Source: Dryas octopetala (taxonomy: Eukaryota > Streptophyta > Magnoliopsida > Rosales > Rosaceae). Taken from it: a DNA stretch of 64,000 nt. Under the pieces are notes generated by a model, which saw only the letters and a list, made by a program, of their open reading frames with translations, made no database searches and was not told where the DNA came from. This document shows positions 1 to 9,700 of the stretch, piece after piece (within the stretch, counting starts at the first letter, position 1; every line of letters starts with the position of its first letter). The stretch spans positions 20,315,889 through 20,379,888 of the forward strand of contig OY992836.1 of NCBI GenBank assembly GCA_963921425.1. Reading direction: 5' to 3'. A program made the translations under genes and the position numbers.

Positions 1-624
1 ATGGCTGTGGTTTTCGTGAAACGAAATGTGGTGGAAACTAAAGGAAAATCACTCCAAGAAATTGAGATAGCGCTCCTTCCACAAGAATAGAGGTGCCTTT
101 TAACACGAGAGAAGTGTTTGCTGTTAGAAGCCTACTAAGTTGCAAATGATTGCTAAAATGATACAAATTCGGAAAAGAGTAGTTACCATGGAAGGATATA
201 AAAATCAAACAAGCAAATTTATTTCAGATTCTTGTCCGGAAAAATTTTGGTGAACTTGTAGGTGTTTTATACAGGTATGACTGAAGAATCTTGCATCTCC
301 CAAAATATGTATCATGTAATTTTAAGCAGGCCCATCCACTCTTCTAGCCTCCATCTTTTTTGTTTTGGCCGTTTCTAGCCTCCATCTTTTATATAAGTAT
401 TTGTATTCATTTTTCCTTTTCAATACGTGATCTGTCAGTTCGATAACCCTCTTCATGCATTTACCATGCGTCTTTCTTTGTCCACTGAAATTTACCCAAG
501 AAGAGAAAATAAACGAAGAAGCTTCACACAAAGACACAGAATTCTCAGCATGACTAATATTTTTAGATCATGAATAATAACACTACCCAACTCTTCCACG
601 CCAATGCCCTTTAAATTCCTCATC
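1..624. other. Upstream intergenic region of the BAHD gene
   Basis: No convincing gene is seen here. The stretch is AT-rich and its short ORFs have no recognisable domain. A short pyrimidine-rich phrase containing 'cctccatctttt' occurs twice near 348-390, which looks like a small local duplication. The 3' end of the stretch is the promoter of the acyltransferase that follows. Confidence 0.5.
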
Positions 625-633
625 TATTTATAA
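625..633 (+). promoter_or_regulatory. TATA box of the BAHD acyltransferase gene
   Basis: The sequence TATTTATAA stands about 44 bp before the in-frame ATG at 677 and about 90 bp before the ATG at 719. Plant transcription usually starts 25-35 bp after a TATA box, which here would be near 655-665. That would leave the ATG at 650 outside the transcript and favours the later starts. Confidence 0.5.
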
Positions 634-718
634 TCCCAAGCATCTTTGCATGCAAGAAGAGAATTACTCTCTACAAATGTGGCTTACATGGCCTCCATCT
701 GCAGCAGTACTACCTCTC

Positions 719-2128
719 ATGGCTCCTCCATGGGTTCAAGAGCTCCACTTCCCTCACCTGCACATCCCCATAACCATTGACCATATGGGCCCAGTCAAGC
801 CCTCAGGGCCCACTCCCGCTGCTCCTGGCCGAACCCTCTACCTTTCCAACCTTGATGATGCGGTTGGAGCCCGAGTTTTCACTCCAACAGTATATTTCTA
901 TGCATCAGAAAATGACCAAAGAGCCCCTGTTATGCAAACACTGCGCGATGCCCTTGCCAGTGTTCTGGTCCCTTACTACCCTTTATCGGGTAGGCTGAGA
1001 GAGGCCAAGAATGGGAAGCTGGAAGTGTTTTTTGGGCAAGAACAAGGAGCACTCATGGTGGAGGCACACTCCGAAATGGCCTTGGCCGATTTAGGAGACC
1101 TCAAAGTCCCAAACCCAGCATGGACCCCACTCATCTTTAGGTTCCCAAATGAAGAGCCCTACAAAGTCCTTGACATGCCATTGGTGATTGCTCAGGTCAC
1201 CCTTTTCAGCTGTGGTGGGTTCAGCCTTGGGCTGAGAATCTGCCACTGCATCTGCGATGGGATTGGTGCTATGCAATTTCTGAGCTCCTGGGCCGCCACA
1301 GCAAAAGCAGGGACTTTGATCACAAACCCTGAGCCATGTTGGGACCGGGAGTTTTTCAGGCCTAGAGACCCACCACTTGTGAAATTCCCACATATCGAGT
1401 TCATGAGAATTGACGATGGTTCAAGCCTAACAATGAGTCTTTGGCAAACCAAACCTGTCCAAAAATGCTACCGAATAAGCCGTGAATTCCAGACATGGCT
1501 GAAAAACTTGGCTCAACCAGACGATGATGATATGCCCAGCATTACCTGCACTACCTTTGATGCCATGGCAGCTCATATATGGAGGTCATGGGTCAAAGCA
1601 CTTGATGTGAAACCATTGAACTATGAGCTCAGGCTCACATTCTCTGTCAATACCCGCCAGAAGCTCAAAAACCCACCTTTAAAAGATGGGTTTTATGGGA
1701 ATGCAGTGTGCTTGGCTTGTGTGACAAGCACTGTGAGAAAGCTTGTTTATGGAAGGTTTTCAGACATAACCCGATTGGTTGGTGAAGCCCGGGTCGGAGT
1801 TTCGGAGGAGTATCTGAGATCCACAGTGGATTATGTGGAAGTAGACAGGCCAAGAAGGCTGGAATTTGGAGGCAAATTGACAATAACACAATGGACTCGG
1901 TTTTCAATCTATGATTCTACGGATTTTGGATGGGGAAGACCCATTTATGCGGGTCCTATAGATCTCACTCCAACTCCACAAGTTTGTGTTTTCTTGCCAG
2001 AACCAGAGGCTCATGATCATCCTGCTGGGGCAATGCTTGTGTGCATTTGCTTGCCTGAATCTGCCACTAATTGCTTTACCCAACTTTTGTCTCTTACAGA
2101 TTCCAGTGATGATCAAAGTGTTAGGTAA
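719..2128 (+). CDS. BAHD (HXXXD-type) acyltransferase
   Basis: This enzyme should transfer an acyl group from an acyl-CoA to an alcohol or amine, probably in the cytosol. The frame is uninterrupted and has both BAHD signatures: HCICD (the HxxxD catalytic motif, encoded near 1240) followed by GIGAMQFLSSWA, and DFGWG near 1922 followed by GRPIYAGP. From the ATG at 719 the protein is 469 aa and begins MAPPWVQELHFP, which fits the usual 430-470 aa family length. Upstream in-frame ATGs at 677 and 650 would add 14 or 23 residues; the TATA box at 625 argues against the one at 650. The gene is a single exon, whereas many BAHD genes have one intron. The acyl donor and acceptor cannot be read from the sequence. 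Hydroxycinnamoyl or acetyl transfer to wall, wax or phenylpropanoid alcohols are the family options. Confidence 0.93.
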   Translation: MAPPWVQELHFPHLHIPITIDHMGPVKPSGPTPAAPGRTLYLSNLDDAVGARVFTPTVYFYASENDQRAPVMQTLRDALASVLVPYYPLSGRLREAKNGKLEVFFGQEQGALMVEAHSEMALADLGDLKVPNPAWTPLIFRFPNEEPYKVLDMPLVIAQVTLFSCGGFSLGLRICHCICDGIGAMQFLSSWAATAKAGTLITNPEPCWDREFFRPRDPPLVKFPHIEFMRIDDGSSLTMSLWQTKPVQKCYRISREFQTWLKNLAQPDDDDMPSITCTTFDAMAAHIWRSWVKALDVKPLNYELRLTFSVNTRQKLKNPPLKDGFYGNAVCLACVTSTVRKLVYGRFSDITRLVGEARVGVSEEYLRSTVDYVEVDRPRRLEFGGKLTITQWTRFSIYDSTDFGWGRPIYAGPIDLTPTPQVCVFLPEPEAHDHPAGAMLVCICLPESATNCFTQLLSLTDSSDDQSVR

Positions 2129-2740
2129 TAGAAGCTACACATTGAGGTTGAAACTCACACTAGATTGATCATCAATGATGATAATAAAATTCATGATTTT
2201 GGGTCCTTGTGCTTGGGTACCTGTCATCCAACTATATATAAGCTACCTATGACTAAGAAATTCACAGTCTTTTTCATCAAAAAGAAAAATTAACAAAGTG
2301 TATATCAGTATGTGTGCTTTCCATTTAGATTGAAATAAAACTCAGCCTAAATTCATTTATTTTGTCACATATATACTACAAATTTCGTAACTCTAAAATT
2401 ATTGATAATTTAGAGATTCCTTTATTAATTCTGTTTATGAGAGTAGCCAGATAGAAAAAAATATAAATATTTTATGTGTAGTTTTAGGAATGCCTACCAA
2501 TTGTTGGGCATATAAAATAATAATATTTTTGTTACAAATAAATAGATTACAAAATGGTTCTAAATGAAAAAAAATTAATAGTTGGTGCCATTATTGTAAT
2601 TCTTAGCCAACCAAGTTTTTTATTTTTTATTTTAGAGAAAGCCACCCAAGTATTATATAATGCACGATTCAGATAAAAAAAAAGAGTATATAATGCCTGA
2701 TTACCATTAAAAAAGAGAATATATGATGCATGATCGACAA
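2129..2740. other. Intergenic region between the BAHD and CID5-like genes
   Basis: AT-rich sequence that holds the 3' end of the acyltransferase transcript, with AATAAA-like signals near 2183 and 2334, and then the promoter side of the next gene. No further gene or repeat is recognisable. Confidence 0.45.
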
Positions 2741-3792
2741 CGAAAATCTGTATCGTTAGAAAAGCTCTCTTTTTGCCTTCGCTCTCTTTCATAGAGTAAA
2801 CCGACTTTAACCGTTTCACTCATTCGGCTACAAGTTTCCTTCAACTCGCAACTCGAACGGTTCTCATCGAACTCACTCAGTTCTCTCACCGTCCGTACGA
2901 TACGACTTCCTCGCGATTTTCCAAATTCAAATCAGGTATAAATTCCTTCTTAACGCACTGTTTGGTTATTGAGAAACCGTAGGAAAAGAAAGTGAAACTC
3001 ATGCGTATTAATTTTTCAGTTCTTGGAACGTAGCAACACACTTGTCATTCTCAACTAAAGACTCGAATTTGGACGAGCTTGGGCAAGTTTTCACAACTTT
3101 CTTTTCCCAGATTTTCTCAGCAAGCAAACAGGAGGTTTGTGTTTCTAGATGTTTCTATGTCTTTCTTGCGAATCTTGATTATGTTATGTCTTTGTATTCT
3201 CTGTTATTTTCTTCCATCACTTTCTTTTTGCTTACTGTGAAAATGGAGGAAAGAATATCTATTAACCATGCAGAACACACTTGCAGGCTCTTTAATTAGA
3301 ATAGAAATTTTCGTTCATCACGTGGTTAAGATTCGACATTTTCATGTATTTTCTATGTATTATTTCTTTTTCTTTTTCCTCAACAAAAAAGAAATCATAG
3401 GTTGAGATCACAACTTCCTAAGCAATTCTTGCTGTCTGTATGAATGTAGTAGCTCTTTGTGATACCTTGCTTAAATCACCAGTACTCTTCTAAACTCCAC
3501 TTTCATAAATTAAAGAAAAAGAACTCGAAAAGCTATATGCGTATTCATTCAAAGTTTTTGCCAGTTTTGTATAAAGATCCCTCACCTTCCACTCTTATCA
3601 TCTGTTTTTCCTCTAGCTAGCAATTTGTTCAAGAAAAAATAAGAAACAACCAAAACAAGATTTTCTACCCATCATCCCCTGTTGCACAAGTGTTTACTAA
3701 AAATAGGTACCAATTAGATTTTTTGGAAATATATTAACATATGTAGGCCTATATATATTGCCATTTGATACCTATTTTCATTTGCAATTTCA
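2741..3792 (+). other. Probable spliced 5' leader of the CID5-like gene
   Basis: Candidate leader exons are bounded by ATCAG|GTATA at 2935/2936, by an acceptor TTTTTCAG ending about 3020, by a donor GGAGG|TTTGT-like site near 3133, and by an acceptor GCAATTTCAG ending near 3792, shortly before the coding ATG at 3848. The splice sites are plausible by eye only. The short ORF at 3042-3299 lies in this leader and intron and has no family resemblance. Confidence 0.35.
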
Positions 3793-3847
3793 GTTTTTCT
3801 GGGTACTGACTAGGCTTTTGCTTCTCTTTAATGTGTGAATTAAGAAA

Positions 3848-4610
3848 ATGAATCCAGCCATGTCATCCTTGAATCCCTATGCAGCATCATACATACCATT
3901 GAACAAGAGAGAAGAGGAGGCTAACAAAAAAACTGCTCTGTTCAATTCTCCTTCCCAAGGTCACAGTGGGGCTGAACAGTACTATTTCCAAGGCGAAACT
4001 TCTTCTGATATTAGCATCCATGACATTGACAATGGTCTGGGAAAGAGTGATTCACAGATTACAAGCGATCAGCCTGAAGTTCAGTACATGGATGAAGATT
4101 CTGAGATAGATGTGGCTTATCTGACAATCATGTTTCCCAACATATCAGAAGAGTGCCTTGCTGATGTTTACTCTGCTAATGATGGTGACTTGGAAGCCGC
4201 GATTAATATGCTAACTGAACTTGAGGTACAAACTATATTCATTTTAGTTGTTGCTTCAATTTATATATGTAGTCTTCTGCAGGTAATTATATTGCCTCTA
4301 ATGTTGTTAATTGTAATGGGTGCAGTGGTACCAGTTATGTTATAATTCTGTTGTAGCCTTGCTTCTTATGGGTTGCTTGAATAAAATGCTAGGATGATGG
4401 TCATTTGTTGTCACTCTTTTAAGCATATAAAATTTGGCAGATGCTAGCTCATTAGATTTTATGTTCTGTCTTTTGACTCTATAGATAAATTGCTTTCTAC
4501 ACATTCTTACCTTTTTTTCTGTGTTGACTGTTATAATTCTGCAGTGCTGCCCTGTTGTTGCTTCTAAATCTCTTCCAGTCAGCTTGGATACTGGTGATGC
4601 ATCAGAATGA
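3848..4610 (+). CDS. CID5: PAM2/CUE-domain protein, CID5-like (PABP-interacting)
   Basis: Two coding exons, 3848-4225 and 4545-4610, join in phase to give 147 aa; the ORF read-through after 4225 is intron. Residues 6-18 (SSLNPYAASYIPL) are a PAM2 motif, the peptide that binds the MLLE domain of poly(A)-binding protein. Residues about 85-126 (YLTIMFPNISEECL to AAINMLTELE) form a CUE ubiquitin-binding helix bundle with the MFP motif. This PAM2 plus CUE order and short length match the Arabidopsis CID5/IPD1 type of PABP-interacting protein, linked to RNA regulation and ploidy control. The exon 2 tail (CCPVVASKSLPV...DASE) has no known domain. CID6 or CID7 relatives are the main alternative; CID7 is longer and has an Smr domain that is absent here. 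Confidence 0.88.
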
Positions 4611-4619
4611 AGTTACAGA

Positions 4620-4630
4620 GAGAGAGAGAG
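4620..4630 (+). repeat. (GA)n microsatellite in the CID5-like 3' UTR
   Basis: A short AG dinucleotide run just after the stop codon at 4610. It lies within the presumed 3' UTR. Confidence 0.6.
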
Positions 4631-4829
4631 AGCATAAATGGTGGTGTGTTTCTTTGGATGTTGTGGTTGTATGAAGTAGGTCCTCAGATGCTGAGTTTCT
4701 TTTTGGCGATACATGTACAGTATAACTGCTTGCATTTTGCTTTCATTTGGGAGTTTTAGTCGTCTCTACCATCATTGATTACTCTTGTGTAGTTCTCTTA
4801 CAAAGCATACATGTTCATTAGTCATTACA

Positions 4830-5048
4830 ATGAAGACTACAAACTGTGTTCAATTTATTTTGTTCTTGACTTTAATTGCTTTATTAATTCACGTTCAAAG
4901 CAAAGCAAGTATAAAATATCACTTCATTCATTTCCTGTTGACTATTGAGTCGTTTCCCATCGGTAAAAATGGAAAAATTGATTATCCCAAGCCCAAATAC
5001 CTTGCTAATCATCCCAATAACTTCTTTGAAGTCACAAGCACAGCTTGA
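4830..5048 (+). CDS. Candidate small secreted peptide (72 aa), unrecognised
   Basis: An ATG-to-TGA frame of 72 residues starts 219 bp after the CID5-like stop. The N-terminus is a textbook signal peptide: MKTTNC, then a hydrophobic core FILFLTLIALLI, then HVQSKA as a likely cleavage region. The remaining 46 or so residues are basic and end with a Pro/Lys/Asn-rich stretch containing GKIDYPKPKYLANHPNN, where the acidic-Tyr pair is a possible tyrosine-sulfation site, as in several plant peptide hormones. It does not match the RGF/CLEL, PSY or CIF consensus that I know. No clear TATA box or intron was found, so it could also be a chance frame in the CID5-like 3' UTR. Confidence 0.3.
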   Translation: MKTTNCVQFILFLTLIALLIHVQSKASIKYHFIHFLLTIESFPIGKNGKIDYPKPKYLANHPNNFFEVTSTA

Positions 5049-5343
5049 TTCATAAATGCTTATATGGAAATAGGATTCATTTTTGCTTATTATGGTGCAT
5101 TACCACCATGATGAATAGGTGACACATGTCACTTGACCATTTTTTTGCGACACGTGTCACTCATCCACTATGTTGGTAATGCTCCCTATCACCTTTTTGT
5201 GGTGATAAAAAATAAACTCTATAGAAATATGATGTTTGTAAGTTGTAAACGAAAATAAAACATATATATAATATATTACATTACTTTAGAAGAGGTTTTA
5301 TTAAATATTATTAGTAGTAGTATCAATATTATGTCCAAACTGT
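5049..5343. other. Intergenic region before the hAT-like element
   Basis: A short inverted pair is present at about 5118-5160 (GACACATGTCACTTG and GCGACACGTGTCACTC, each centred on an ACATGT or ACGTGT core), flanked by 'tggtgcattaccacca' and 'tatgttggtaatgc'. It may be a small foldback or a paired bZIP-type site. Nothing else is recognised. Confidence 0.35.
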
Positions 5344-5987
5344 TAGGGGTGGGCACGTGATGGAGGGGGACGAGACTCACCTCATCCTGTTCCCATCTCA
5401 TGATTTGAGTTTGGGATCGGTACGGGATGAGATTGGAGTTTTAGGATTATGGTACCATCTCGTCTCGTACCAAACTAGTTCGGTATGAGTTCGTCACCAT
5501 CTCGATCCCAGACAAAAAAAAAAAAATTCAATTGACTGGTTGACTGTTTTGCAGTGTACAGCTGCACACAATACTTGACATGCATTGATTAGTTGTGAAT
5601 AAATGGGTGTCCAAATAAGTAGCAAAGATTATGAAAACAAGAGTTCAAAAGCCTATCACATATGTTCCTTATTTGCTTGTCCAATTTGACTGTCTGGTAG
5701 TAGTGTTTACTTGGGAAGAATTGGACTTAGTGTTATTTATTGGGCTATAAAAACAAGTTAAAAAATGGATTGAGCTTAGTGTTATTTGGGCCCATTAATA
5801 AAATAAATAAATTTTTAATTAATCGGTACGAGACGAGACCATCTCGGTATTGAACCTTCAGGACCGATCTCATCTCGTTTGAGATCGGTACAAGATTTGA
5901 AAATAAAAAAATGGAATAAAACCAAACGATATGGAATGATACGGAATGGTATAGTTTCGGTATTTTCGATCTTAATGCCCACCCCTA
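5344..5987. mobile_element. Non-autonomous hAT-type element with 8-bp TSD
   Basis: The left end TAGGGGTGGGCA and the right end TGCCCACCCCTA are a perfect 12-bp terminal inverted repeat. Both ends are flanked by the identical 8-bp CAAACTGT (5336-5343 and 5988-5995), the target-site size of hAT transposons. The 644-bp interior has no transposase; it carries repeated 'gagac/gatctcatctcg' phrases in both orientations (for example near 5455-5510 and 5830-5890), so it can fold back internally. Confidence 0.85.
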
Positions 5988-6083
5988 CAAACTGTACCAC
6001 CAAGGAAAAAAAATCCCAAGAAAAAAGAAGAAGAAAGCCAAGAAATAAAAGCAAAAAAAGGAAGAGAATCACTACTCCTAAAT

Positions 6084-6215
6084 TCCTAATTAAAGTGAAA
6101 AACGAATTACTAGTCCTAATTAAAGCGAAAAACGAATTACCAGTCCTAATTAAAGTAAACAAACGAGTTACTACTCCTAAGTCCTAACCGAAGTGAAAAA
6201 CAAAATACTGCTCCC
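6084..6215. repeat. Tandem repeat, about 30-bp unit, 3-4 copies
   Basis: Units beginning TCCTAATTAAAG and containing AAACGA(A/G)TTAC start at 6084, 6114 and 6144. A diverged fourth unit starts near 6175. The repeat lies between the hAT-like element and the GRV2 promoter. Confidence 0.7.
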
Positions 6216-6288
6216 TCCATCAAACGACAGCGTAGGCAAGTAAAAAATGAACGATCTTATCATCTGCCACGTCATCGAATCTAGGTCA

Positions 6289-6302
6289 CCGTCATGTGAC
6301 GG
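6289..6302. promoter_or_regulatory. Palindromic TGACG (bZIP/as-1-like) site upstream of GRV2
   Basis: CCGTCATGTGACGG is a perfect 14-bp palindrome made of two opposed TGACGG half-sites, and a CCACGTCATC motif stands about 20 bp before it at 6267-6276. TGACG is the core recognised by TGA-class bZIP factors. It lies about 490 bp before the GRV2 start codon; binding is inferred only. Confidence 0.4.
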
Positions 6303-6496
6303 TATCTTATGTTAAAGCCCCAGCCGGACGTGCTTTGACAGTGTGATACCAGACACAGCGAAGCAGAGCTTTTCTTCTTCCTCCCAGCTGTCCTCTCTCT
6401 TTCTCTGAAAACTCAATTCTTTCTTTATTCAATTGAATTCCACTTGTTCGATCCAAAAATTTGTTTGCGATCGCGTCCCCAAACTCTTCTCAGACG

Positions 6497-6716
6497 ATGC
6501 AATCAGAAGGTTTAGTAAGTTTAGGGCTTTGATCGAATCAAAACTGGAAGCTGCGGTGGCAGAACGCGTAAATAACCGTCAGAGCTGGGGGCGAAACAGT
6601 CTCGGTCTCAGGCGGCGGCGGCGGCGCCATCGGCTCAGGCCCGCGTCGGACTCTGGTTTTTTCTCCGGCCGAACAATGCGCCTCGCACTCACACCCTCCA
6701 CTACCTCTCGCACATA
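6497..6716 (+). promoter_or_regulatory. Two short uORFs in the GRV2 5' leader
   Basis: ATG codons at 6497 (11-codon frame ending with TGA at 6530-6532) and 6675 (13-codon frame ending with TAG at 6714-6716) precede the main start at 6780. Neither overlaps the main frame. If they are within the transcript, they could lower translation of the very long downstream ORF. Confidence 0.4.
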
Positions 6717-6779
6717 GAATCCGTGAGCCGCCACGCATCTGATCACAACCCCAACCCCCGAGCACCCACCACCACTACT

Positions 6780-9700
6780 ATGGACCACTCTAATCACTCC
6801 TCCTCCTCCTCCTCAAATTCCCGTTCTGCCCCTGCCCCTGCCCCTGCCCCTGCCCCCGCCCCCGTCGAAGAGCCCGAGTACCTCGCCCGCTACTTGGTCG
6901 TCAAGCACTCCTGGCGCGGACGCTACAAGCGAATTCTCTGCATCTCCAGTGCCTCCATAACCACCTTGGACCCCAACACGCTCGCCGTCACCAATTCATA
7001 TGATGTTGCTGCGGATTTCGATACTGCTGCGCCGATTATTGGCCGCGACGAGAACTCCAATGAGTTCAATTTGAGTCTTCGGACCGACGGCCGTGGCAAA
7101 TTCAAGAACATGAAGTTCTCGTCGAGGTATAGGGCGAGTATTCTGACCGAGTTGCATAGAATTAGGGGGAGTAGGTTGGGCGCTATTGCCGAGTTTCCCG
7201 TGCTTCATCTCCGGCGCCGAAATGCCGAGTGGGTTCCTTTTGTAAGTTGCTTCTCTTGCAATGCTTGTTGGTGTTTGGGCAATGCCGATACTTTACTGTG
7301 CTAAATTGATAGTAGAAGATTCAGTAGGCAAGTGCTGAATTTGTTAGTAAAAAAATTTGATTGCTTTAGTGTAAAGTATGTTTCTAGAAAATGGGGTTGC
7401 TCGTCATGGTAGTTATTACTTGGATAAAACCCAAAAAATGGACTTGAACATATGTATCGTTTTTAACTCTGGCACTGTTTGAGGTATTCTAGTTGTGGAA
7501 CATGCATGCATGTTACTCATAAATATAAAACACTGAACATATCATCTAGAAAGAGAATTAAAGTGCCTGTCATGCTGAATGTTCAATAGGAGAAGTGCCC
7601 TCCATATCATAGAGAAGAGAATTATATTGTTTTGTTGTTAATTCTTTGCCCTTTCACTTTATTGCTATAATTGCATTGGTTACAATCTGATAATCTATTA
7701 TCAACTCTGTTTTCTTTGCTGTTCTTGGTCGTAAACACTTCATCTTATCAGCCAATCAATCGTCAACCCGTCAACCCATTATGTTAATGCGCTGTTTTGT
7801 TTCTTTTTATTTGACACTGTGGAGCCATTTGCATGGACAATGAACAATTAAAGCCTGATGAAACAACTAATCAAAAACTTGGCTACTAAATTGGCGCTTT
7901 TGAGCTTCCTTAAATCAGTGTCACTATTGACAGAGATAAGATACATACATAGTTTATATATTGTACTTGGCGAGAATAGATATGTCCACCTGCCACATCA
8001 CTGTCAATAATTTTATTGGATTGCAAAGCAATTGGGACTGATTTGTTTGTTTTACTCTTTGTAACTATTAAAATGATTTTGTTTAACAAATGATGGCTTG
8101 TGCAGAAATTAAAAGTTACTTATGTTGGGGTTGAACTTGTTGATTTAAAAAGCGGAGACCTTCGCTGGTGCTTGGATTTCAGAGATTTTGATTCCCCTGC
8201 CATCATTTTCCTTTCTGATGCTTATGGGAAGAAAGGTATTGAACATGGAGGTTTTGTTCTTTGTCCTTTATATGGAAGAAAATCTAAAGCTTTTCAAGCT
8301 GCTTCTGGAACCACAAATTCTGCTATCATTGCAAATTTGGTATGGCTGACCTTGAACTGTTCAATTTATTAACTCTTTTACAAGTTTATGTAAATGCTCG
8401 TTTTCTGTAAGGTTAATTTTTATGTCTGAAGTGCCCCCATGCAAAAACCCTTCTATACTGTGTGAATTCTTTTTGGGATATGCCCATTGGATCAGTAATT
8501 ATGTTATAATAAATTCTTTGCAGACAAAAACAGCAAAATCTTTGGTTGGGTTGTCACTAGCCGTGGAAACTTCTCAATCTCTCACTATAGCAGAGTATAT
8601 AAAGCGAAGGGGTAGCTCATTATAAACGCTATATTTTTTATTGTTCTCTGTGTTCCAATAAAGTTGTCTATTTAGTTATTCATTTAATATTTTATCTGTA
8701 AAATGCAGCAAAAGAGGCAGTTGGAGCAGACGAAACTCCATGCGGAGGTTGGTCTGTGACAAGGTTGCGTTCTGCTGCTCGTGGAACTCTAAATGTTCCA
8801 GGGTTGAGTTTGAGTGTTGGCCCAAAAGGTGGACTTGGGGAGGATGGTGATGCTGTATCTCGTCAACTGATTCTTACAAAAGTTTCACTTGTTGAAAGAC
8901 GCCCAGAGAACTATGAAGTAAGCTAATGAATTTACTAAAGCATTTATATAGGCTTTAGGTTGATGCCATGAAGTTCAAGGCAATAGACTTGAATTAAGCT
9001 TCCTTTATGTCAAAGATGTCGAATTTTAATCATTTCCCATAGGTTAGGGCACTGGGCTGGCATCTTAGAATTGGGTCATATAACCGATTTTGAGTCTGAA
9101 AATAGATTTTTAAATTTTCCCTAAAATCTTTTACGGATTTTACTTGTGTATAAATTCTGAGTGCATGTTTTGTGGAATTATATCAAATGTTGAGAATAGT
9201 CACTAGATGTGTGCAGGCTGTTATTGTTCGACCTTTATCTGCAGTAAACACTCTTGTTCGATTCGCTGAGGAGCCCCAGATGTTTGCAATTGAGTTCAAC
9301 GATGGATGCCCCATCCATGTGAGCATTTGTTACCCTCATTTTGAATTACTGGTTTATTTTGGGGTGGTGTTTCTGATGTTTATGATGTATTGTAGGTTTA
9401 TGCAAGTACGTCTCGTGACAGCTTACTTGCAGCAGTTCGGGATGTGTTGCAAACAGAAGTAGGTAGATGTGTTCTTTTGTGGATATTATAGGGTTTAACC
9501 CTGAATTTTTGCCATAATATCATCATTGCATTTCATGTGGTTTGGTTGACCCATGGGTTTAATTTTTGCAGGGTCAGTGTGCAGTGACTCTGTTACCAAG
9601 ACTGACAATGCCTGGTCATCGCATTGATCCACCTTGTGGGAGAGTCCATTTACAATTTGTACTACAACGCCCTGTTGCAGATATAGAGAGTGCATCCATG

